This document shows positions 19,992-29,094 of a stretch of 59,852 nt of DNA, piece by piece. A program made the translations under genes and the position numbers. Every line of letters begins with the position of its first letter. Positions within the stretch are counted from its first letter, which is position 1. The notes beneath the pieces were generated by a model. The model had not been told where the DNA came from. It saw only the letters and a program-made list of their open reading frames with translations, and ran no database searches. Origin of the DNA: Microcaldota archaeon (GTDB lineage Archaea; Micrarchaeota; Micrarchaeia; Micrarchaeales; CABMGC01); contig JAJZKP010000004.1 in assembly GCA_021804105.1 (NCBI GenBank), forward strand, positions 1-59,852, read 5' to 3'.

Positions 19992-20317
19992 TCTGTCTCC
20001 GCGCTGGAGAACTTGCAGTCAAATGCGTTCTCCTTCTTGCAGACAGTACATATGGCGGAATTTGCATACTTCCTGTCCCCGCCTGCAAGCAGGCTGATCT
20101 TGCCTGCGATCCACTCCTTGCTTATCCTGCTTTCCATGTCCTTTATTCTATCAGAGTATTTCCCGGAGAGGTACTTGCTGACAGCAGCCTGGGCTATGCC
20201 CAGCCTTGCCGCTATCTCCTGCTCCGTGAGGTGATATCTTTCCTTGAGCTCCTTGGCTATTACCGACCTTGCAGCTGGTATTATCAGTTTCGATGCGCGA
20301 GTGTAACCGTTTATCAT
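19988..20317 (-). CDS. XRE-like HTH regulator with C-terminal cysteine cluster, first gene of the suf operon
   Basis: HTH LTEQEIAARLGIAQAAVSKYLSGKYSD; C-x2-C-x7-C (CTVCKKENAFDC); SD GGAGG before ATG; overlaps sufB. Confidence 0.85.
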   Translation of the reverse strand: MINGYTRASKLIIPAARSVIAKELKERYHLTEQEIAARLGIAQAAVSKYLSGKYSDRIKDMESRISKEWIAGKISLLAGGDRKYANSAICTVCKKENAFDCKFSSAETE

Positions 20318-20330
20318 GACTTCCTCCTTT

Positions 20331-20347
20331 TTATAACTCAGTTATAA
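20331..20347. promoter_or_regulatory. 17-bp perfect palindrome (TTATAACT-C-AGTTATAA), candidate suf operator
   Basis: Read directly; minus-strand TATA box TATATAAAA at ~20364-20372 places the TSS inside the palindrome. Confidence 0.7.
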
Positions 20348-20404
20348 TATAGGCCATGAACTATTTTATATACCTTCGTGGAAGGCAGATATCCCATTAC
20401 TGGT

Positions 20405-21685
20405 TTAGAGGGATGTGGCAGTTAAAGGCTGTAATGCGCGTTTTCTATCCTTCCCTGGTATTAGAGGTATGAATAGGGCTGACGCTACCCCGAATATTAG
20501 CATGGCCCACATGGTAGCGGTGAGGCTCACCCCCAGGTAGAGCAGGAGTGACATAACGGCAATGCCTGCAGCGCCTCCCAGTGTGTTGCCTATGCCCCAC
20601 ACCATGCCGTGTGCCGTTGTTGCAATGTCTTTTGGCACTATCTGGTTAACGTAGCCGAGCAGCACAGGGAATCCGGTAAACGAGAGGAATATGAATAATG
20701 CATAGAAAATTGTTATTAGTGCCATGTGCGAACCGGAGAGCATGAACAGCAGGAAGAAGAGCGCGGAGAATACAGTTGTTATGCCTATGGTTGCTTTGCC
20801 TCCGTATATGTCAGTGAGCTTTCCGAAGATAGGCTGCCCGAGTATGGCGGTGATGAAGCTTAACGTGAGCACGTAGCCGACCAGTATCTCCGAGCCTGTC
20901 TGGACCAGAAGGTACTCTGATATGTATGTTATTGTGCCAGAGAGGAACATAGACCTGATGAATACCATAGAGACAAGGGCAATAAGCATGGGGCGGTAGC
21001 GCTTCAGTGCAACCTTGTTGCTATATGCTTTCCTTGCAGTATCGACCTTGCGCGTTTCTTCTGCCTTGAGGAATCCAAGGCCTATGAATATAGCCCCGCC
21101 TGCAAGCATCGCATATGCGCCAAGTATCAGCAGCGCATAGAACTTTCCAACCAACAGTATTAAAGGTATGAGCACTATGGGGAGCAACGACCTTCCAACA
21201 CTGCCGAACGAGCCATTTATGCCAAGTGCAGATGCTGATTTCTTTGAGTATACTCTATTCAGGATAGAAGCCCCGAGAGGATGGTAGAAGGACTCGCCGA
21301 TGCCAAGCAGTATTGCTGCGGCAAGTATCACAGGAATGATGTAAGTGCCGGAAACGAATGAGACTGCGAAAAGCACCATTGATAGTCCGAGTATGACTAT
21401 GCCCATTGCCATCAGGATGCGGTGCGTCCTGGTCCTGTCCGCGAACCTGCCTATGGAAGTGCTAAGGAAACCGCTTATCACATTGTATGCTATTGCAATT
21501 ACGCCAAGCAGGGCAAGTCCAAGTCCGAAATCCTTGTTGTAGTATATTATGAGCACTGAGAAAAGCAATGTTGTGAAGTCGTTGCTGAAATGGCCCAGGG
21601 AGGTGAACGCCAGCGCCCTAAGTCGCATGGATCCTTCATTAGGCATAAGTCCTTTAGATATGCAGCTTCTTAATAAATAATACAT
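20405..21685 (-). CDS. MFS transporter
   Basis: 12-TM-like pattern, SLGHFSNDFTTLLFSVL...GRFADRTRTHRIL. Confidence 0.85.
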   Translation of the reverse strand: MYYLLRSCISKGLMPNEGSMRLRALAFTSLGHFSNDFTTLLFSVLIIYYNKDFGLGLALLGVIAIAYNVISGFLSTSIGRFADRTRTHRILMAMGIVILGLSMVLFAVSFVSGTYIIPVILAAAILLGIGESFYHPLGASILNRVYSKKSASALGINGSFGSVGRSLLPIVLIPLILLVGKFYALLILGAYAMLAGGAIFIGLGFLKAEETRKVDTARKAYSNKVALKRYRPMLIALVSMVFIRSMFLSGTITYISEYLLVQTGSEILVGYVLTLSFITAILGQPIFGKLTDIYGGKATIGITTVFSALFFLLFMLSGSHMALITIFYALFIFLSFTGFPVLLGYVNQIVPKDIATTAHGMVWGIGNTLGGAAGIAVMSLLLYLGVSLTATMWAMLIFGVASALFIPLIPGKDRKRALQPLTATSL

Positions 21686-21971
21686 TCTGCAAGGTTATTG
21701 CAATATTAGCTTCCCTGGCAATCGCTTTTTGTATGGCGGTGAATATGGCGCACGCGATGCCGATAACAATTAACATAAGTTTCCGGACCTGTCGCTTAAA
21801 TGCCTCAGGATAATACTGCATGTTGGTGTGGGCCGCGCAAGTGATTTATACCCTACGTGTGATGTATAAGAGCATGCCGCGGGAGACAGGTACAGATTTT
21901 TATAAAGTGGGCATGCGCAACGGGTCTTAATATCCTGGCATAGGGATAGAAGGCCATTAGTTGGTGGTATT

Positions 21972-22856
21972 ATGAGAAGAATTTACCTTAATGTTGCTGT
22001 ATTCCTGCTCGCAGTTATTATCGGGACTGCATTAGTAATCCTGATACCGCAGCTCTACAAGTCATCCTTAAACGGCACGGCAGTTTATGCCATGGCACTG
22101 CAGGCACTTCTGATCGTAATATTTGGCTATATAGCCACACACGCGTTGGAGTCGCTAGTAATAGCTTATGGAAAAGGGAAGCAGAGGATGGATGAGAGAT
22201 CCCTTGCCAAGGTGGCGCGAGTACTTGGTTACATAGTGATCGTTTTCATACTCCTTGTCATGTTTCAGGTGAACCTAACCGGATTATTGATTGGAGCTGG
22301 TTTCCTTGGGATAGTTGTCGGATTGGCGGCCCAGTCAACCCTGGGGAACCTCTTTTCTGGAATAAGCATGATGGCTGCAAAGCCGTTTGCTGAAGGCGAC
22401 AGGATAACATTTACCACATGGCAGTACGGAATGATGCCGCCTTCATATTCCCACCACGCCATGTTTCCGGGATTCTCAGGTGTCATAGACACTATAGGTC
22501 TCATGTATACGAAGATCAAGCTTGATGACGGACCAGTCACGTTTGTTCCTAACGCAATAATTAACCAGGCAGTGGTAATGAACTACTCGATATCGAATAG
22601 CAAGGATGTGGTAGTCAGGGTTGAGTTGGTGAAGAAGCAGTTCAAGTCCTTCTCTGAAGAGGTTATGAAGAGGATACGCGCAGATAAGAAGCTTGAGAGG
22701 CTGATAGGCGACAAGGTAGATATCCGCATAACAGACATAAACCTCAGCAACTACGGAGTTGCAGTGAGGGTCACAGTTCCGGTAAGCCAAGAGGACTTTG
22801 TAAGCAAGAGGCTCCCTGACCTTATACTCGGTGTAGCTGGCAGGTTCCAATCATGA
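21972..22856 (+). CDS. MscS-family mechanosensitive channel
   Basis: GLLIGAGFLGIVVGLAAQSTLGNLFSGISMMAAKPFAEGDRI. Confidence 0.93.
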   Translation: MRRIYLNVAVFLLAVIIGTALVILIPQLYKSSLNGTAVYAMALQALLIVIFGYIATHALESLVIAYGKGKQRMDERSLAKVARVLGYIVIVFILLVMFQVNLTGLLIGAGFLGIVVGLAAQSTLGNLFSGISMMAAKPFAEGDRITFTTWQYGMMPPSYSHHAMFPGFSGVIDTIGLMYTKIKLDDGPVTFVPNAIINQAVVMNYSISNSKDVVVRVELVKKQFKSFSEEVMKRIRADKKLERLIGDKVDIRITDINLSNYGVAVRVTVPVSQEDFVSKRLPDLILGVAGRFQS

Positions 22857-23024
22857 ATACGTCCCAAAATAGAGATAACGAAATTTGTTGGATTATCGGT
22901 TTCCTCCATCGCTTTTTACATGCTTTCTTTTGTTGTCTGTCCTGCTATATAGGCAGCAGGGTGATAACCGCACCGATTGACTTTTAGCCCGGGGAGGGCT
23001 GCGGGCCTTTGCGTATCGTTGATG

Positions 23025-23096
23025 AGCCTCAGAAGGGGATTGAACCCTCGACCCCCAGTTTACGAAACTGGTGCTCTACCACTGAGCTACTGAGGC
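23025..23096 (-). tRNA. tRNA-Thr (anticodon CGT)
   Basis: Reverse complement GCCTCAGTAGCTCAGTGGTAGAGCACCAGTTTCGTAAACTGGGGGTCGAGGGTTCAATCCCCTTCTGAGGC; loop TTCGTAA; CCA not encoded. Confidence 0.95.
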
Positions 23097-23187
23097 ATAG
23101 TAGTATTAGTATATTTAATAACCGTGTAAAAGCTATATAAATCCAAATACAGATAGGCTAACTGGCTTAGGGTATGGCAGAATAGCG

Positions 23188-26100
23188 GTGCACAAGATCA
23201 TGAATAACCCTTTCGTTTCAAGGGCTCAGAGCGCTGGGGGCAGTTCGCCTGCGCCTCAGCCAGGGCCTGCGGCTCCGGGTCCCGGATCCCCAGCAAGCAT
23301 TCCGCCGGGCAATTCGCCTTCAGGGCCTACGCCGGACCGGAAGCCGGCTTACAGCTCAAGCGGCAATGCACCGTTAGAAGCGAAGCGCCTCTCTGACGAG
23401 ATGGTAAACAAGATAGACAACGCGGCGAAGAGGAACTCAGTAATCAAGCTTAGTGCTCTTGTGGTTATTATTGCGGTAGTTGCCATAGGAGGTTATCTTG
23501 CATATTCGCATTATGCTTCCACGATTACTACAACAACCGCGCTTACTACTGCATCTGCCACTACTGCGCCAACCACTACAGTGAAAGCGGTGATCGAGAA
23601 GCTCTCTTCATGCTCTACAATAACATCTCCAGGCACATATTACTTAACTTCGAGCATAAGCACGGGAATGCAGAGCGGCTCATGCATAAACATAGAGAGC
23701 AGCAATGTCAAGCTGATAGGCAACGGCAACCGGGTACAGGGCAATGGGCCTTATGTATCATCACCGCCATTCTCTTATGGAGTATTTGTAGGACAAGTAT
23801 CCAATGTGACTGTTACAGGGATCATAGTCTCCAAGTTCTCCTATAACTTCTATTTCAACGGATCTAAGGTCTCTTACCTCACCAACAGCAGTTCCAGGAA
23901 TGCTACAATATCCGGTATTTACCTCAACCGCACTTATGGGGATTACTTGATAGGAGACAACTCCTCTGGCACGGCATACAGCGGGGGCGGAATCAACTTC
24001 AATGGCGGGAGCGGCACGGCAGTAGATGACGACATAGTGCAGAACAACGCTTATTATGGGATGTACATAAATTCTTCTGGAGACTCATTCTCAGGCGATT
24101 CCTACATAAACAACCCCATAGACCTTGCTTGCATCGGAAAGAACGGATTGAGTTCAGCGAGCAAATTCTCTGCATCTTACTGCAGCATCAACCAGGAATG
24201 CAACTTCGCAAGGTGCTCCCAGACCAATATACCTTTCAACATAAGCACAATAGCGCTGGCAGGCAGAATAAGCTCGTGCGGCACAATAGCGTCATCTGGC
24301 ACTTACTCCCTTTCCAGCAGCATTAACGTGCTTGATTACATAAATACTTCATCGCAGCCAGCGCTGGCTTCCAGATGCATAAACATAGCCGCTTCAAACG
24401 TGCGCCTGGATTGCAACGGCTATTCGATTGACAATGGGGGTTATGGCGTCTATGCCTCGTCCCCTGCAGGCCTTTACAACGTTACGGTAGCAGGATGCAC
24501 GTTCTCGAACGATACGTACGGGCTTGGAATAAACCACGCATTTGAGGTAAATGTAAGCAAGATAAATGCCATAGGCGACGGTACTGGAATAATCCTGCAG
24601 AATGTCACTACGGGAGTCGTGGGCGGCGCATACATGCGCAGCAGCCGTGAAGGCATAGTCCTCAATGGCACTAGCGGAATAACTCTTACCGGAATAAACA
24701 GCAACAATAACACTTATGGCACAGAGGTGTTGAGCCCGGGACCGGATATCTATTCGAATGACACATTTGCGAACAACAAGGCAGCAGACCTCGCATGCAG
24801 CTCAAGTGCGTATAAATCTACCACGCAGACCCTGCAGGGCATTACCTGCGGAACCACTACCTGCGCGTGGGGAGCCAACTACTGCAAGGCCTACCTGCCT
24901 CCACAGCAGAACGTAAGGCCGTTGAATTCGTGCTTCACCATCACGGCGCCGGGCAACTACTCGATATCGAAGAACATTGTCTCATCGCAACCCGGGAACT
25001 GCTTTGTATTCCAGGCATCTGATGTCAACCTCTACTGCAACGGCAATACAGTCTATGGAATCAAAGGGGCAGAGGCATTTACCGCGGCAGGGGTATCAAA
25101 TGTTATAGTAAGCAACTGCAGCATAGCGGACTTCGGCACTGGCATAGCGATCAGCAACTCAAACAGCATAGCCCTAAGGAACCTCAATATCACGAACTCA
25201 ACGGTCCCGGTTCGCCTGGACGTAGGAAGCCATGACCTGGTATCCAATGTTGTGGTCTCGTATTCCCAGCAGGGACTCAACTTCACCGATGTGAACAATT
25301 CTTCCATATCCAATGATACGGTAAGGTACGTGCTTGGAGGCTACCCGGGATTCAACTTCACCGGAGCGTCAAAGGACGTGATACTGTTCAATACCGCGCT
25401 TGAGAATAGCGGCTACGGCTTCTCGTTTACCGGATCCAGGAACAACCTGGTCTCGAACAACACGGGCTCATCGAACAAGCCAGATGACTACTATTGCTCG
25501 CAGGACTCGTCAGGCTTATATGCGAACAACGGAGGCATAAATGTGGGGCTTGACAAGGTTGGCTGCAAGTGGCTCGTTGCTGTGCCAGTCTCAACCTACA
25601 CGCCGTCTTGCGAGGGCATTAACACAGTCTCGCATATAACGCTAACAACCGACCTGCTCTACACATATGGAGGCACCTGCTACACTGTATTCTCCAATGA
25701 AGGCACGTCTGGGAGCGGAACCGTCATAAATTGCGCGGGGCACACGATATACGCAACACACGGAGGCACTTTCGTCAAGGTGATTAACGCCACGAATGTT
25801 GAGGTAGAGAACTGCGTATTCAGGAACTTTACAACACCGGTGGTTTCCACCGCCTCGTATACAAAGGTAATAAACAATACATTCGGAAATGCAAACGCAT
25901 CAGTCTCGCTCTACAATGCGCAGGACCAGGAAGTGCTTAACAACAACATATTCAATTCCTCATACGGGGTATTTGCCCAGAAGGTCTCTTTCGAGACCAT
26001 ATCGAACAACAACATGACAAATACAAACGTAGGCATCTACCTGGTGAACGACACCCAGGGCAGCATAGAGAACAATACTGCTTCGGGTTCTGTGGGCATG

Positions 26101-26286
26101 TACATGGTAAACTCAAATAGGGATCAGGTATATGGCAACAGGTTCGTAAACGAATCTGCAAACGGGGTTGTCTGTGCGATGACAGCGCAGGGAGTCACTA
26201 GCGGGAACGAGGACCTTGGCAACAATGCGTGCTCAAGCAACTCCAATTGCCAGTGGATGACCACGTCAAATGCATGCAGAGTGTAG
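23188..26286 (+). CDS. Membrane-anchored secreted parallel beta-helix (NosD/pectate-lyase-like fold) protein with four modules
   Basis: N-terminal TM VVIIAVVAIGGYLAY, Thr-rich linker, repeated SxC-TI-s-G-Y-L-s-I...CI-I--S-V-l-CNG modules. Confidence 0.8.
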   Translation: MHKIMNNPFVSRAQSAGGSSPAPQPGPAAPGPGSPASIPPGNSPSGPTPDRKPAYSSSGNAPLEAKRLSDEMVNKIDNAAKRNSVIKLSALVVIIAVVAIGGYLAYSHYASTITTTTALTTASATTAPTTTVKAVIEKLSSCSTITSPGTYYLTSSISTGMQSGSCINIESSNVKLIGNGNRVQGNGPYVSSPPFSYGVFVGQVSNVTVTGIIVSKFSYNFYFNGSKVSYLTNSSSRNATISGIYLNRTYGDYLIGDNSSGTAYSGGGINFNGGSGTAVDDDIVQNNAYYGMYINSSGDSFSGDSYINNPIDLACIGKNGLSSASKFSASYCSINQECNFARCSQTNIPFNISTIALAGRISSCGTIASSGTYSLSSSINVLDYINTSSQPALASRCINIAASNVRLDCNGYSIDNGGYGVYASSPAGLYNVTVAGCTFSNDTYGLGINHAFEVNVSKINAIGDGTGIILQNVTTGVVGGAYMRSSREGIVLNGTSGITLTGINSNNNTYGTEVLSPGPDIYSNDTFANNKAADLACSSSAYKSTTQTLQGITCGTTTCAWGANYCKAYLPPQQNVRPLNSCFTITAPGNYSISKNIVSSQPGNCFVFQASDVNLYCNGNTVYGIKGAEAFTAAGVSNVIVSNCSIADFGTGIAISNSNSIALRNLNITNSTVPVRLDVGSHDLVSNVVVSYSQQGLNFTDVNNSSISNDTVRYVLGGYPGFNFTGASKDVILFNTALENSGYGFSFTGSRNNLVSNNTGSSNKPDDYYCSQDSSGLYANNGGINVGLDKVGCKWLVAVPVSTYTPSCEGINTVSHITLTTDLLYTYGGTCYTVFSNEGTSGSGTVINCAGHTIYATHGGTFVKVINATNVEVENCVFRNFTTPVVSTASYTKVINNTFGNANASVSLYNAQDQEVLNNNIFNSSYGVFAQKVSFETISNNNMTNTNVGIYLVNDTQGSIENNTASGSVGMYMVNSNRDQVYGNRFVNESANGVVCAMTAQGVTSGNEDLGNNACSSNSNCQWMTTSNACRV

Positions 26287-26379
26287 TGAATAGCTGGAAA
26301 CAGCCTGTTCAACTGCCAAGTCTTTACATGAAATGATGAATGCGCAACTTAAGGCAGAATAACCAGTAGGCTCCTGGTC

Positions 26380-28131
26380 TCACGGTCTCCCTTTCCCTTT
26401 TATCTGCGATATCTGCTCAAGAAGGTCCTTTGACTCTTCGTCAAGCAGGCTCTCGAATTTATACCTCAGCGCCCTCTCGTTCTCATCATTCATGAACGTG
26501 TAGAGGATATCGTTCTCGCGTATCTGCCTCCCGTAAGTTACATCATCTATCGAGATTGCAACGCTGCTCCCCTTCTTCGCCTCCTGCATGCTTATTCCGT
26601 TGTCCTGTATCTCCTTGACCTTGCCGATTATGGTTCCGTGCTCGTTCATCATCTGGTACCCGGGCTTTATCCTCCCTTTCTGCACCTCTACGCCGAATAC
26701 GGCAGGATGTGATATCCTGAACGTGCTGTTCGGAAGAAGCTTTACCTGGCCGGGAAAGACCAATGACTTCTCAAGCACGTTCTTCTCTGCTTCCCTCTCC
26801 TTCTGCACCCAGGCCTTGTAGTCATCTATGATCTTGTAGATTATGTTGCTTCCTATCACGCTTATGCCCGTGGCTTCGCTCTCGGCCCGGGCCTCCTCGT
26901 CTACAAGAACATTGAATGCCAGCACTACAGCGCCGTACGGGTCAGTGGCCTTCATCGAGAAGGCATCGAGGATGTCTCTCTTTGTGACCTTGCCTATCTC
27001 CTTCTTGCTTATGCTTATGTTCTCGGCCTTGAGGAGCCTTGAGAGGGCCTCTATGCTGCCCATCGTATCAGCCTTGAGTATCACTCCTGCCTTTTCCACT
27101 GCAAAGATCTCGCTTATCTCGGCCTTTATTTCCTGCTGGTAGTTTGGGATCTCGGTGGAAAGGACAAGCGATCCGGGAAGCGCCTCGTCAAGTCCGCTCC
27201 CGCTGACCTTTATGCCTGATGCGGCGCTCACCGAGTCCACGTAATAGAACTTGCTTGACGACTCGCGCATTTCCTGCAGCTCTTTGGGCTTTAGTAGCGC
27301 CTTGATCTTTGTGGTTCCGAATCCAGATTGCGTGGCAAAGGCTATCGTGTCGTTTACTTTTATGGTGCCGTTGTATAATATGATGTCTATGGTAGTGCCG
27401 AGTCCCTTGTCCTCCTTCCTCTCTATGATATTCCCCCTTCCCGGGCCAGATACCTCTATCTGGAGCCTCTGCTCCAGGAACCTCTGCGCAAGGCCAGTTG
27501 CATACATGAGCAGCTCGGCTATGCCTTCACCGGTCTTTGCGCTCTCGGGGACTATTATGACCTCTGTCTTGAAGTCCTTGACCCTGTCGAAGCGTTCGCT
27601 GTTGAAGCCAAGCTCGCTCAGCTTCCCTATAAGCCCATAGATCCTTGCCTCAAGGTCATCCGCGACTTCCCTGCGCTGCTTTGATATGGACTCGGAAAAT
27701 GACTGCGTAGGCTGCGGCATCCATCCGGTAACAGCGTCGATCTTGTTTGCAGCGACTATGAACGGAGTCTTGTATTCCTTGAGTATTTCCAGTGCCTCAT
27801 AGGTCTGCGGCTCGAAACTCTTCGTTACGTCAACCACGAGTATTGCAAGGTCTGCCACTGATCCTCCTCTTCTCCTCAGGTTCGTGAATGCCTCATGGCC
27901 GGGCGTGTCTATGAAGAGCAGGCCCGGAATCGTTATGTTTATTCCGAACTTCTGGATAAGCGGGCCTACGGTCTTCTTTATCACCTCAAGCGGCACTTCG
28001 CTCGCGCCTATGTGCTGCGTTATGCCTCCGGCTTCCCTCGCGGTAATGGTGGTGCTCCGGATCCTGTCAAGCAGGCTGGTCTTGCCGTGATCCACATGGC
28101 CCATTACGCATATGATTGGCTGCCTGATCAT
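26380..28131 (-). CDS. infB: Translation initiation factor aIF5B/IF-2
   Basis: IICVMGHVDHGKTSLLDRIR, DTPGHEAFTNLRRRGG, NKID; start trimmed to MIRQPIICVMGHVDHGKT at 28131. Confidence 0.96.
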   Translation of the reverse strand: MIRQPIICVMGHVDHGKTSLLDRIRSTTITAREAGGITQHIGASEVPLEVIKKTVGPLIQKFGINITIPGLLFIDTPGHEAFTNLRRRGGSVADLAILVVDVTKSFEPQTYEALEILKEYKTPFIVAANKIDAVTGWMPQPTQSFSESISKQRREVADDLEARIYGLIGKLSELGFNSERFDRVKDFKTEVIIVPESAKTGEGIAELLMYATGLAQRFLEQRLQIEVSGPGRGNIIERKEDKGLGTTIDIILYNGTIKVNDTIAFATQSGFGTTKIKALLKPKELQEMRESSSKFYYVDSVSAASGIKVSGSGLDEALPGSLVLSTEIPNYQQEIKAEISEIFAVEKAGVILKADTMGSIEALSRLLKAENISISKKEIGKVTKRDILDAFSMKATDPYGAVVLAFNVLVDEEARAESEATGISVIGSNIIYKIIDDYKAWVQKEREAEKNVLEKSLVFPGQVKLLPNSTFRISHPAVFGVEVQKGRIKPGYQMMNEHGTIIGKVKEIQDNGISMQEAKKGSSVAISIDDVTYGRQIRENDILYTFMNDENERALRYKFESLLDEESKDLLEQISQIKGKGRP

Positions 28132-28204
28132 GGAAATCGCCAGAATAGTAGCTAATATAAATGTCAAGGATAATATAAAAAGAGATAATGTACACGGTGA
28201 GCAT

Positions 28205-28747
28205 ATGAGCCAGGAACTTATCTTTCTGAAGCCTGATGGCATAAAGCGCGGTTTGGTAGGAGTAGTAATAGGAAGATTCGAGAAAGCAGGATTCAAGATA
28301 GCCAAGATGCGGAAGGGAAGGATCTCCAAGGAGCTCTCGGAGCTGCTATACCAGGACTCGAAGGCCCAGCTGGAAGGCATGGGAGGGAAGACCCTGAAGG
28401 CCATGACAGAGAAGGGAGAGAGGGCAAAGGTAATGCAGCTCTTCGGCACTGAGGTACCTTTCGAGATAGGAAAGCAGCTTAACCAGTGGAACAGGATTTA
28501 TGCAACTTCCTCTGATGTCATTGCCGTGATACTTGAGAAGGAGGGCGATGCGGTTACTGAGGCAAGGTCCATAGTGGGCAAGACAGATCCGGCCATCTCT
28601 CCTAAAGGCACAATACGCGGGGACTTTGCCGCTGACTCAATATACAGTGCCAACATGGGAAAGAGGGCGTGCGAGAACGTGGTCCATGCTTCCGATGTTG
28701 ACACTGCGGAGATGGATATAAGGAACTTTGAGAAACACTTCTTCTGA
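28205..28747 (+). CDS. ndk: Nucleoside diphosphate kinase
   Basis: LIFLKPDGIKRGLVG...KTDPAISPKGTIRGDFA...ENVVHASD; start at ATG 28205. Confidence 0.9.
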   Translation: MSQELIFLKPDGIKRGLVGVVIGRFEKAGFKIAKMRKGRISKELSELLYQDSKAQLEGMGGKTLKAMTEKGERAKVMQLFGTEVPFEIGKQLNQWNRIYATSSDVIAVILEKEGDAVTEARSIVGKTDPAISPKGTIRGDFAADSIYSANMGKRACENVVHASDVDTAEMDIRNFEKHFF

Positions 28748-28750
28748 AGA

Positions 28751-29056
28751 TCAGACCTGCATGCTTAGCCTGACTTCCTCAGTTATCATTTCCGGGATCC
28801 ATGCAGGCTCCCAGACCAAGTCCATAGTTACCTGCCCGGCATCCTGGATATGCTCAAGACGGAGCTGGGCATCGGCAAGTATTATGCTTGTAACAGGGCA
28901 CATGGGACTTGTCATTGTAAGCCTTAATGTAATGTTATTGCTTTGGTCAATGCCTATCCAGTGGATAAGGCCCAAGTCCACTATGTTTATGCCTATCTCT
29001 GGGTCAACGCACCCCTTCAGGGCATCCACAACCTCGTTCCTGGTTATGTTATGCAT
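28751..29056 (-). CDS. MIP18/DUF59 (PaaD/SufT-like) Fe-S assembly protein
   Basis: VVDALKGCVDPEIGINIVDLGLIHWIGID...LTMTSPMCPVTSIILADA. Confidence 0.9.
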   Translation of the reverse strand: MHNITRNEVVDALKGCVDPEIGINIVDLGLIHWIGIDQSNNITLRLTMTSPMCPVTSIILADAQLRLEHIQDAGQVTMDLVWEPAWIPEMITEEVRLSMQV

Positions 29057-29094
29057 GTCTTGTATATTGCAGGGGCTGTTATTTTAACGTATCG

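Noticed and set aside
22861-23020. Possible C/D-box or other sRNA upstream of tRNA-Thr
   Set aside because: The tgatga-like box overlaps the tRNA 3' end and no paired D box or guide arrangement was found
26380-28449. Long N-terminal extension of IF-2 in the ORF track
   Set aside because: The extra ~106 residues are antisense to ndk and its promoter; the true start is MIRQPIICVMGHVDHGKT at 28131
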